DNA of 64,000 bases, from NCBI RefSeq assembly GCF_004379255.2, contig NC_056042.1, forward strand, positions 17,717,901-17,781,900. Reading direction: 5' to 3'. The notes under the pieces were generated by a model, which was given only the letters and a program-made list of their open reading frames with translations, searched no databases and had not been told where the DNA came from. This stretch comes from Salvia splendens (Eukaryota; Streptophyta; Magnoliopsida; Lamiales; Lamiaceae). Made by a program: the position numbers and the translations under genes. How positions within the stretch are numbered: position 1 is the first letter of the stretch; each line of letters begins with the position of its first letter. Positions 1 to 9,577 of this stretch are shown one piece after another.

Positions 1-1553
1 AACGCACTGTTGTAATTATCGCTTAGTCATTTTAAACATGGTTTTTGCATAATTATCACATAAGTAGATAAGACAGATAACCCACTTAAAATAGATCAAC
101 ACCAAATAAATAGATAAATCCATTTAATTCATGGTGATTAATCATTGGATAATTATTTAAATTATTTAATAAATCTAGGAAGATTTAATTAAATAATTAA
201 TTGCTTATCTTATCCAAAATAGGAATCTCGGATTTGATAAGATTTATCTGGATAATGACTATCCAAATTAATTTAGGATTTATCTAGATAGAGTGGAATC
301 TATCTAAATCCTCTTAGGATTATTCTAGATTTTACAAGGATAAAATCAAATCCTAAAATTCAAGATAAGACTGACCTTGGATTATCATTATCTAAATCAT
401 ACTAGGATATTTTCAAGATAGAAACAAATCTATCCAAATCCATAAGTTAAAGATAAAATCCAATCACTCCAAGATTTAAGAAAATCTTAGATTATTTAGA
501 ATAAGAAACTAGAATATATCATATCTATTAGGATTTATTCTAGATAAAATTAATTTTATCAAAATCCAATTAGATAAGGATTATCTTGTATTATCTTTAT
601 CCATATTTATCTTGGATATTTTCTAAATAGAAATAAATCTATTTATATCCATAAAATTATGATAAACTAGAATTAATATTAATTAATTCAACTAGGATTT
701 AACTAGATAGAACTAAATCTATCTTAAATCCAAAAAATAATTACCATACTGGATTAACAATTATCTAAATCTTCTAAGATATATTCTAGATAGATATAAA
801 TCTTCTAAGATATATTCTAGATAGATATATTCTAGTTCAAAATATTTATTTATTATTCTGGAATAAATTCCAACCGGCCGGGTTTCTGAATAATAAAACC
901 TTTTTCGAACACCTCTTGAGGATATTATCAAACTGGACTTACTCAGCACACGATTCATTGCAATAACAATATTAGCACCTCTAGACATTTATCACCACTA
1001 CCCAAGATACCAGGATTCTTGGATTGCGAAAAATCCGCACCATTTGATAAATCAAAGTAGTGCATAATCAATATCGTATGCTCAATGTTATATCAACAAT
1101 GATTAAGAAATAACAATCACCGAGACATCGTCTTTCAGTAAATAGCAAGAAAGACTTATCTCAACTGTTAGATCCTTCAGTGCTATACCACACCAGTGTC
1201 GTTTATTTCCTAAGGTAAGGAAACATGCGGACTGATACTGCAACCTTTCAAGATAGGAAGCCAAAGCCTATCTAGGTTGTGAAATTCTATTTCTCTTCTA
1301 CAAAGGACGGACTGTGTCACCTTCTGTGAACGTCGTTCAGGACCAGTCTACTATGTAGAAGAATTAGACTTATTTGCTTCTTATACATTTAAATGTTTGA
1401 GAAACATCTTATAAATGCATAAGCAAACACTAATGCGATAAAATTAATTCTTCTCGCCTTGGGTTAAAAGTGGATTGTAGAATTTATTATATACAAGCAA
1501 TTCTATCCGTGCAACAAGCTCGAAATATGCTTTTCAGTATATCAATCCTAACA
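1..1553 (-). mobile_element. Copia 0: 5' end of an inverted Ty1/copia-type element, partial
   Basis: Read on the minus strand, this stretch begins at 1553 with the same TGTTAGGATT LTR terminus as copia 1 and copia 2. About 720 bp of LTR follow (1553 down to about 831), and then the sequence jumps directly into the AT-rich leader seen in copia 1 at about 4870-5660. The second half of the LTR, the primer site and the first 1.4 kb of leader are missing. The join falls at a shared CTAGA, which suggests a deletion through microhomology. The gag end lies beyond position 1. It is inserted in the G1 reverse-transcriptase region; no target duplication can be checked because the other end is outside the window. 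Confidence 0.85.
767..828. repeat. 31-bp perfect tandem duplication
   Basis: Two adjacent copies, 767-797 and 798-828, of a 31-base AT-rich unit lie exactly at the deletion junction between LTR and leader of copia 0. The other copia copies carry this segment once, so the duplication is private to copia 0. It was probably made by slippage or filler synthesis during the same repair event. Confidence 0.85.
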
Positions 1554-1956
1554 GATAGGACCAAGAAAGTTCACTCGAGTCAACCAAACTCACTCTTACT
1601 AAACTTGGCATAAAGCTTCTCTTTTCGTAACGTTCCCAACACAGTTTGCAGGTGCCATCCATGTTCCTCCTCGTTCTCCGAGTGTACTAAAACGTCGTCG
1701 ATGAAGACTAACACAAACTTGTCAAGGTACTCGTGAAAAACTCGGTTCATCAAGTCCATGAAGACGGCCGGGGCGTTGGTCAGCCCAAATGGCATCAGGG
1801 CGAATTCATAATGGCCATAACGAGTGCGAAAAGCAGTCTTAGGCACATCCTCTCGTCGGACCTTTAGTTGATGATATCCCGATCTCAAATCCATTTTCAA
1901 AAATACGCCCGCTCCTCCAAGTTGGTCAAACAAATCATCAATCCTTGGCAGTGGGT
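1554..1956 (-). pseudogene. G1 gypsy reverse transcriptase, C-terminal part
   Basis: The minus strand encodes the palm region of a Ty3/gypsy reverse transcriptase. It shows the MDLRSGYHQ motif, the MPFGLTNAP motif and the catalytic FIDD motif (the family's Y/F-x-D-D), then the start of the connection domain. It is 118 codons long, 1933 to 1580, before a one-base loss shifts the frame relative to the G2 copy. The high-coordinate end is cut by copia 1 at 1957-1961, and the rest of the enzyme resumes at 11037. The low-coordinate end is cut by copia 0. Unlike G2, this copy keeps the roughly 40 bases between the FIDD block and the connection domain. It is not functional as it stands. Confidence 0.9.
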
Positions 1957-1961
1957 ACTTG

Positions 1962-3427
1962 TGTTAGGATTGGTATACTGAAAAGCATATTTCGAGCAAG
2001 TTGCACGGATAGAATTGCTTGTATACAATAAACTCTACAATCCACTTTTAACTCAAGGCGAGAAGAATTAATTTTATTGCATTGATGTTTGCTTGTGCAT
2101 TTATAAGATGTATCTCAAACATTTAAATGTATAAGAAGCAAATAAGTCTAATTCTTCTATAAAGTAGACTGGTTGTGAACGACGTTCACAGAAGGTGACG
2201 AAGTCGGTCCTTTGTAGAATAGAAATATAATTTCACAACCCAAATAGGCTTTGGCTACCTATCGTGAAAGGTTGCAGTGTCAATCCGCATGTTTCCTTAC
2301 CTTAGGAAATAAACGACACTGGTGTGGTATAGCACTGAAGGATCTAACAATTGAGATAAGTCTTTCTTGCTATTTACTGAAAGACGAGGTCTCGGTGATT
2401 GTTATTTCTTAATCATTGTTGACATAACATTGAGCATACGATATTGATTATGCACTACTTTGATTTATCAAATGGTGCGGATTTTTCGCAATCCAAGAAT
2501 CCTGGTATCTTGGGTAGTGGTGATCAATGTCTAGAGGTGCTAGTATTGTTATTGCAATGAATCGTGTGCTGGGTGAGTCCAGTTTGATAATATCCCCAAG
2601 AGGTGATCGAAAAAGGTTTTATTATTCAGAAACCCGGCCGGTTGGAATTTATTCCAGAATAATAAATAAAGATTTTGAACTAGACAACTCTTGGAAAAAG
2701 ATAGTAATTAATTAAAGTAAAATAGCAGACTTAAATTAATTAATGGATCTTTATGTCTTAAACAAGGGAAATAATAAATTAAAGAGGTAAAGCCCAGATT
2801 ACTCGTAATTTGGGATTGGACGGGCAGTCAATATTATTATACTATAGTGGATGATAATAATATTCTATTGGACTTGTATTAAATTGGTGCTCAATTTAAT
2901 TAGTAAAAGTCCAACAGGTTTGGCCCAAGTCCAACCTCCATGGATCCCTAATCTGGCCCATCATAACTCTATATAAAAGGAGATTAGAAATGAGATTCAA
3001 TATAATTAAGAGTTAATTTTCGTGCTCCCCTCATGGAGTGGACGAAAAAATCGGTTTTTGACAAAACTGATATTTTGTCTCCTTCTAATCAAGTCCTTTT
3101 CGATTCTGACAAGCTTTGCCCACCCAAAGGTCATTATCTGAGTTCGGGATACAGATTAGAAGATTCGTGGTTGAGTACAAAGATCATCACGTAGAGAAGG
3201 CGCAAGCAATCGTCGATTTATTGGATAATCAGATCGGTAATCCTAAACCGTAGAATATCATGAATTAGGATTTTAATTCCTTAAGCATGATTTTTGTGCG
3301 TTCTTGTATGCAATTCAATGTTTAACATGTGAATCAATTAATCACATAATCGGTCAAATAGATCCGTATGTATGATTTATTTGTGAATGCATGACTTCCG
3401 CTGTGCAAGGGGTACCAAACCCCAGCA
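1962..3427 (+). repeat. Copia 1 5' LTR (1,466 bp)
   Basis: Starts TGTTAGGATT and ends CCCCAGCA. It is about 1 kb of U3 before a TATATAAAAGG box, then some 450 bp of R and U5. A 15-base palindrome, GTGAACGACGTTCAC with an ACGT-containing centre, lies near 2175-2189 and recurs in the other LTR copies (with one central change in some), making it a candidate transcription-factor site. The 3' partner is 12 bp shorter, chiefly from loss of bases near 2828-2842 (the match is at about 10440). Short ORFs inside are not conserved between copies and are not called. Confidence 0.95.
2970..2980 (+). promoter_or_regulatory. TATA box of copia 1 5' LTR
   Basis: TATATAAAAGG lies 1,009 bp into the LTR. Equivalent boxes sit at 10574-10584 (copia 1 3' LTR), 28771-28779 and 36296-36304 (copia 2, where the core reads TATAAAAGG). 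Transcription would be expected to start about 30 bp downstream. The position in the LTR and the conservation in all four copies support it. Confidence 0.75.
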
Positions 3428-3429
3428 AT

Positions 3430-3441
3430 TGGTATCAGAGC
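3430..3441 (+). other. Primer-binding site of copia 1 (initiator tRNA-Met)
   Basis: TGGTATCAGAGC begins two bases after the LTR end and is complementary to the 3' end of plant initiator tRNA-Met, the usual primer of plant copia elements. The site is complete here; in copia 2 the matching site is shortened by a 13-bp deletion. Confidence 0.9.
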
Positions 3442-3660
3442 TAATTTTTGGCTCTGATTATGTGGATCAATTTCATGTTATGTAAATTGCTTGAACACAT
3501 GATTTTCTTCGTTTTGTGTTATTTAATTTTGTTTGAACGAACGACGAAGAATGAGAACCAATGGCGAGGGAGTACTCGGCTGGCACGAGCAGCCGGCGCT
3601 TGCGTCGGGGCTGCTCGTGGCTGTGAATTCAAGCCTCGGCGCTGCGCGTATATCTCTTGT

Positions 3661-3800
3661 GTATGTACGTGGTTTTTAATCAATAGAATAATCATTACTT
3701 GCATGTTTTAATTAATTGGTTATGTGTATGTACGTGTTTTTTAATCAATAGAGTAATCATTACTTGCATGTTTTGATTAATTGGTTATATGTATGTACGG
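3661..3800 (+). repeat. 65-bp tandem repeat in copia 1 leader, 2.2 copies
   Basis: Units start at 3661, 3726 and 3791 with the same GTATGTACG opening. The two complete copies differ at only a few bases. Copia 2 carries a single diverged counterpart near 29440-29480, so the duplication is specific to copia 1 or was lost in copia 2. Confidence 0.85.
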
Positions 3801-3869
3801 GATGTTTGAATCAATTCTTGTGTGATTCTTGTACGTTGTTTTAAAACGTGATAATCAAATCGTCAATTT

Positions 3870-4240
3870 GCACACCCACGGCTGCGGAAAAATCGCCGGC
3901 GAGTGGGAGCCTCTAACGGCTAAGTAAGCAGCGGTGGCGGTTCGAGCGGGAGCCCTTCGAGGGAAGCTCCCGGACTCGATAGGCGATCAGCGAGCAGAAG
4001 TTGCAGCGCTGATCGGACCGCGACACAACAGCAGCCACAGTCCGTTTGTAACAGCGGCGGCGACCGGAGTTCAGGCTGCCCAAGCTTTCGGGCTGGGCTG
4101 CCTCGACGGGACGTTGGCAGCAACGGTGATGATGCAGCAGCAGTTTCGTGTTGGGGCATCAGCGGCTGCGTAAGCGACGTCACAGCGGTAGCGATGGAGA
4201 CGAGCACCAGCGGCTCCGGGCTCGTGTGGCTGCGTTGAAA
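3870..4240 (+). other. GC-rich leader block of copia 1
   Basis: This block is conspicuously GC-rich and CAG/GCG-rich inside an otherwise AT-rich element. It contains a long imperfect hairpin at 3941-3979 (arms TTCGAGCGGGAG and CTCCCGGACTCGA). Frames are open on both strands for 60-95 codons, but they do not match between copia 1 and copia 2, so I call no protein. Copia 2 has a related but rearranged block at 29515-30115 with two copies of the same hairpin. It may be captured host exon material or a structured RNA leader. Confidence 0.6.
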
Positions 4241-4435
4241 TTTTCAAAAATTAGTTAGGGTTTTCCTAAACATAGAACAAATTTTGGAGAAATTTTTTAA
4301 ATTTGTTAGGTTTTCCTAAACCTTAGTAACTAAATTTGGAAAGATTCAAGATTAATTTTGAATAAAATTTGAATATATCTTATGTGGATTATCTAAATTT
4401 TAATTTTATTTAAATTATGGATTAATTGAATTTTT

Positions 4436-5480
4436 ATCCTTATTTTATGGATTTAGATAGATTAAATTATATCGAGATAAATCCTAGATAAATTAGGATA
4501 ATTATAATTACTTTTATTTTGTCTTATGGATTTATATAGATTTAATTCTATGTGAATAAATCGTACATAGACTAGATAAATAATCAATTAAATTTGGATA
4601 ATAATTAATTTTATTGTCTTATGGATTTATGTAGATTTAATTCTATGTGAATAAATCCTAGATAGACTAAGATAAACATTAGTTAAGTTTATTCATATCT
4701 TGTAGATATTGATAGATTTATATCTATCTAGAATACATCTTAGTAGATTTGGATATTAAAATCCTTGTTTATCTTTATCTTGTGGATATTTATAGATTTA
4801 ATTCTATTAAGAAAATATCCCTTTGATTTAGATAATTAAGTTTATCTATATCTTATAGATATTGATAGATTCATATCTATCTAGAATATATCTAAGTAGA
4901 TTTAGATAATTATTAATCCAGTATTGTATTATCTTTTGGCTTTAAGATAGATTTAGTTCTATCTAGTTAAATCCTAGTTGAATTAAGTAATATTAATTCT
5001 AGTTTATCCTAATTTTATGGATATATATAGATTTATTTCTATTTAGAAAATATCCTAGATAAATTTGGATAAAGATAATACAAGATACTCCTAATCTAAT
5101 TGGATTTTGATAAAGTTAATTTTATCTAGAATAAATCCTAATAGATATGATATATTCTAGTTTCTTATTCTAAATAATTTAAGATTTTCTTATATCTTAG
5201 AGTGATTGGATTTTATCTTATGGATTTGGATAGATTTGTTTCTATCCTGAAATATCCTAGTACAATTTTGATAATGATAATCCAAGATCATTCTTATCTT
5301 GAATTTAAGGATTTGATTTTATTCTTATAAAATCTAGAATAATCCCAAAAAGGATTTAGATAGATTCAACTCTATCTAGATAAATCCTAAATTAATTTGG
5401 ATAGTCATTATCCAAGATAAATTTATCAAATCCGAAATTCATATTTTGGATAAGATAAGGAATTAATTATTTATTTAAAT
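4436..5480 (+). repeat. Degenerate tandem array of hairpin units, about 78 bp each
   Basis: About thirteen head-to-tail units can be followed. Each has an imperfect inverted repeat of the form GGATTTAGATAGA, a short AT spacer, then TCTATCTAGATAAATCC, followed by a spacer rich in GATAAT. Clear unit starts fall near 4446, 4536, 4618, 4700, 4780, 4850, 4930, 5010, 5095, 5211, 5285 and 5350. Copia 2 has the same array at about 30190-31350, and copia 0 the last half in reverse at 1-830. No coding potential is visible. Confidence 0.8.
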
Positions 5481-5701
5481 CTCCCTAGATTTATTAAATA
5501 ATTTCAATAATTATCCAGTGTGATTAATTACCATGAAGTAAATGGACTTATCTATTTATTTGGTGTTAATCTGTTTTAAGTGGATTATCTGTCTTATCTG
5601 TTTGTGTGATAATTATGCAAAAACCATGTTTAAAATGACTAAGCGATAATTACAACAGTGTGTTGTATATGGTCTCCATAAATTGGTCTATATATAAAGC
5701 A

Positions 5702-5880
5702 GTTTCTAATATTATCGCGACCCACCTTAGTGGGAGCAATAATCCTACGAAATAGCAATTTCATAAGATTAGACTTCTTTATAGTAGGTTGCTTAAACTA
5801 GAAGCTTGTTTCTAATATTATCGCGATCCACCCTAGTGGGAGCCATAATCCTACGAAATTGCAAGTTCGTATGTTTAAGC
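5702..5880 (+). repeat. 106-bp tandem duplication around the first two CYTA hairpins
   Basis: Two copies start at 5702 and 5808 with TTTCTAATATTATCGCGA. Each holds one hairpin and a TAATCCTACGAAAT tail. The same duplication occurs in copia 2, so it predates the two insertions. Confidence 0.8.
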
Positions 5881-6093
5881 ATATTTATAAGATAGCTATG
5901 GAATTTTGTTAGTGGCGTACGACCTTCCCTAGAAGGAGTATCAAAACAGAAATGAAATTCCTAGATGCAAATATTTATGGTTAAAGCTTAGGCAATATTT
6001 GGCGGCCATGCCACCTTAGTGGTCTCTGGACTATTCATCGGTATTGTGACCAGGAAATTGTTGGAATCCGAATTTGTATGACCTCCCTAGAGG
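5721..6093 (+). other. Cluster of five CYTA-tetraloop hairpins before gag
   Basis: Five short perfect or near-perfect hairpins, all with four-base loops of the form CYTA: 5721-5734 (CCCAC/GTGGG), 5827-5840 (TCCAC/GTGGG, with one U-G pair), 5923-5936 (CCTTC/GAAGG), 6011-6022 (CCAC/GTGG) and 6082-6093 (CCTC/GAGG). They are spaced 70-105 bp apart, directly upstream of the gag-like ATG at 6215. All five are kept in copia 2. The position suggests a genomic-RNA packaging or dimerisation signal, which is inference. Confidence 0.7.
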
Positions 6094-6214
6094 CGTACTT
6101 ATTTTGGTTTTGACAATTGCGAGATACATAAAATGTTTTGTGGTTGTTTGCGATTATGTATTAAGCATAGTATGTGATAAATAGTTTTATTTCTTCTCAG
6201 CCAAATTCTTAATA

Positions 6215-6771
6215 ATGTCTGCGAACCTTAAAGAAATCAAACTCGAATGCCAAAATTATGTAGACTGGAAATATTAAATGGATAAGATTCTCATTGCTGA
6301 AAACTTAAAGTTTGTACTCACTAATTCATGTCCTCCATTTCCTCGACAAAATTCTACAAAGAAAGTTTGAGAATGCATTTTATCCATGTACTCGATAAGT
6401 TCTTTGAGGAAGAAGGTCAAACTACTTTCTTTTAAGTAATGAGATAAGTCTTGGTTTATACCGATGATAAAGGAATATCCAATGAGGACGTTGTCCAGAT
6501 TCTATTGGAATATCCAAAAGAGATAGAAAGTTTTGATGAATCTTCTGATTCAGTTACTCAAATTGTTTCTACACTCAGTTCATCGCCAAATGTAATAGGA
6601 AGTGAGTACAAGAAGGTTGTTACTGAAAAGTTGGAAACCTTCAACATTGTATTCACTTTATTACTTTTGGAGGAAGATAACATGATAGCTGACGAATTCA
6701 TCAAGGCTGCATCTTTCCTATGTCTTAGTTCAATCGAAAGAAGACTAGCAATGGAAAGAGGGAAGAGCTGA
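6215..6771 (+). pseudogene. Copia 1 gag-like remnant
   Basis: The ATG at 6215 opens a short copia-type gag start (MSANLKEIKLECQNYVDWK), which meets a stop within about 20 codons. After frame changes, an open frame of 106 codons at 6451-6771 follows. Its central part (VTQIVSTLSSSP, then a leucine-rich LLLLEEDN) resembles the region of copia Gag before the zinc knuckle, but the match is by eye and weak. Copia 2 keeps the 6451 frame (111 codons, 32142-32477) but has lost the N-terminal segment. No CCHC knuckle can be read. Whether the conserved 106-codon frame is still translated is unknown. Confidence 0.55.
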
Positions 6772-7782
6772 ATTGTCATCAATGAAAGCTATAAAGGAAC
6801 GAAAAATTGAGTGAAAAGGCAAAAGAGAAGATGCATTGTGAGTCGGATTGACCTCTTATATAGAAGGACAATGGGTTAGATAATAATGCAACTTCTAAAG
6901 GATAGATCTACATCCAGTTGGGCAGTTATTGCAGTGGGAGCTATTTATTTATGCTTACTTTATTGTTTTGTTTTGATGTTAGAGATTTTGTTTTATTGGT
7001 ACAGTGTTGTTTAGAATGAATTTATATTCAGTTTCTAAACTCATTTATGATTCTACGATGTTCAATTTTATTTTATAATGCTTGCATTATTGAGAAATGT
7101 GGATCGAATATCTATCATAGTACCATAGAAAAACAAATCATACATCATAGTATCTAAACAATATAATTGCAAAAATATTGAGTTTATCACTACAGTTCAA
7201 CTTCTTAAACAATGAATGATAAAGTATTTATGGAACTTAAACATAAGGCCAAGAAAATACTTAGTAATTGTTCAAACTAATTTTGTCTAACTCAAGTGAC
7301 TATCAAGATTTTAACAACTTGAATGTTAAATAGCTTAAAGGTCAAGTAAGTCTGGTTGATGCACTTTAAGTTAGAATCCTTTGGTGGTTTAAGGGATTCA
7401 GAATACTTATACAAATGCAACATAGAAAGACTAGTAAGTCTCAATAGTTTACACCATAGGAGATGAGCAAATGAGTTAAGATCAGTAGTGGGAGTTAAAT
7501 CCTAGTTGACTACTCCAAGCATTCTTCTAAAGAATGGGATAGTCATATAAGAAGATATCGAAGTCTGTCGAAGAAAAGTTCGATAAGTGAACAGTTTTAC
7601 TCAATAACACCTTATCATTGATGGGATATACGTTGAAAACATTGAGTTATACCTTAAAAAAACTACCATAACATCAGTACCTTCTACAACACGCGAGTTG
7701 TGGACTAGAGGCAAGTCTAGTCCAGAACATCACAAGGTGTGGAGTTATTCCAACACATGTTTTGGAAAAGGTATCCAAGTAA

Positions 7783-9480
7783 TTGGAGTTGTGTACTGAG
7801 GTATGTTTTAAGGTTGTCCCAAATGATAGAAAAGGTACAGGTTCTATAATCTTCATGGCAAGATATGTGTTTGTTTACACGAATACTAGATTCTTTGATG
7901 AAGATTATGAGGAGAACTACAAGCCTAACAAACATGATAATTCTCAATATAATGATAATATCTATTTTCCATCTTAACCAAGAAGTCATACCATTAGAAA
8001 TTTATGCACTAAGAAAATCAACGTTTGTACCTAAGATTGTAAGAGTCGTGTCGTAGTGGGAGCGTTCTTTGCGAACATAATAAGTTCATGGGTCTTAGAT
8101 CAACTTGAACATAATCCCATGTAACTACAAGGACGCAATGACTTATTCAGATAATCATTCTTGATAATATGATAGATTCTGAATAACAATCTTAAATAGA
8201 CAAGAATGTTTGCAAGACTTGCGATACTACCCATAGACTATTTCAGTCAGTGGGAGCTAGTGGACGTGCAAGTGTAAGCATGGATCTCAAAAGGCTAGAA
8301 TAATGGCAAAGGGTTATACCCAGAGAGAATTATATTCTCGCCTGCCATTTTTGCCTAAGTCGATCTGTATATTGTCTATTGTAGCCTACATAAATTAGGA
8401 TGTATGTACTATGAGTGTCAAGACAGTTTTCTTTAAGTAGAAGTCTTGAGGAGATCATCTGCATGGAACATCTTAATGGTTATGTAATACAGGGCAAGAA
8501 AGTTGAAAGTGCACTATATTTGGTATTCTTGGTACTCTACGATGATGACATCTATAAAAGTTGATAAACAACTAAGAGGGTTATCTAGCGTAGGAAACTG
8601 GTCGTCTACCCAGTTTAAGGATGATGGATTTAAGATAATCTAGTTACATTCTAAGTATCTGTGTCATTAGATTGCTAGAAAAAGAATGTATGTTTTCTTA
8701 AAGAATCCTACATCTACATAATACTTAGACACTTTAGCATTGAAAATTCCAAGAAAAAGGTTTTTCTTTTTCTAGACGGAATTATTTTGTCTCTAGTCAA
8801 GTGTTTTTCGACATTGAATGAGATTAAGAAGAATGAGACAAGTTCTATAATTGGAAGTCTCATATATGCTATGATGTGTATTAAGTTAGATATTAGCTTT
8901 GCCGTTGGCATAAAAGCATGATATCATTTTAACCATGGCCAAGGACATTGGATTGGTAAAGAATATATTATAGTACTTGAAAAAGACTAAACGGTATGCT
9001 CTAGTTTACCAGACATCCATGATATGTCCTTTAGGTTACATCGACTCGATTTTATAATTGATCGGTGATCGAGTCATCCTCTGACTATGTGTTCACTTTA
9101 GGAGTTGAATACTGAGACATGAAGGAGTGTTGATCAAATCATAGACTCCATCATGAAAATTACAAGTGTGGTTTCATCGGAAACTACTAAGGTAGTTGTT
9201 CATCTCAGTAATTTCCTAATAGCTTTGACCATGAATCCGAGTATGCCTATGAGTATTATATTTTGTTATGATTACTCTACCCATGTGTCTAACTCGAGGG
9301 AAACACGATCTGATAAAGCTAAGGAATCACATAGAGAGGAAGTATGAAATTAATTAAGGATTAAGTGCGCAGCAAGACGTTATGGTTTCCAAGATATTAT
9401 CAGAGAACAACCTGGTAGAATTTTTCACAAAATGCCTATATGGCAACATGTTTTACACATGAGATGAAAAGTATGGTAGT
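7783..9480 (+). pseudogene. Copia 1 pol remnant (integrase end, RT, RNase H)
   Basis: A badly decayed copia polyprotein can be followed across frames. At 7783-7977 is a segment with YVFVYTNTRFFDEDYEENYKP, matching the end of integrase before RT as seen also in the fragment at 43598. Near 8290-8330 comes MAKGYTQRE, an RT block. Near 8530 is the active-site relic LYDDD (family form YVDD). Near 8850-8890 is SLIYAMMCIKLDISFAVG, the RT/RNase H link. Near 9390-9440 are the last RNase H residues. Dozens of stops and frame shifts intervene, most shared with copia 2. The catalytic second residue of the YVDD box is changed to D in both copies. Confidence 0.7.
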
Positions 9481-9510
9481 TCGATGTATCATGGCCCAAG
9501 ACCTGCTTAG

Positions 9511-9577
9511 AGTATAAGTGGGAGAGTTTTGGCAGTGGGTATACTCGAAAGCATGATTTTGAGTATAAGTGGGAGAT
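9511..9577 (+). other. Duplicated polypurine tract of copia 1
   Basis: AGTATAAGTGGGAGA occurs at 9511-9525 and again at 9562-9576, just before the 3' LTR. After the first copy comes an imperfect version of the LTR start (GGGTATACTCGAAAGCAT compared with TTGGTATACTGAAAAGCAT). So a 51-bp block of polypurine tract plus LTR edge is tandemly repeated, and the second copy defines the present LTR boundary. Copia 2 has the same arrangement at 35220-35286. Confidence 0.75.

Noticed and set aside
2527..2715. 62-codon ORF in the copia LTR, similar to a minus-strand ORF at 761-988
   Set aside because: It is LTR sequence seen on each copy's sense strand; other LTR copies have a stop at the same place (for example near 10174 and 35881).
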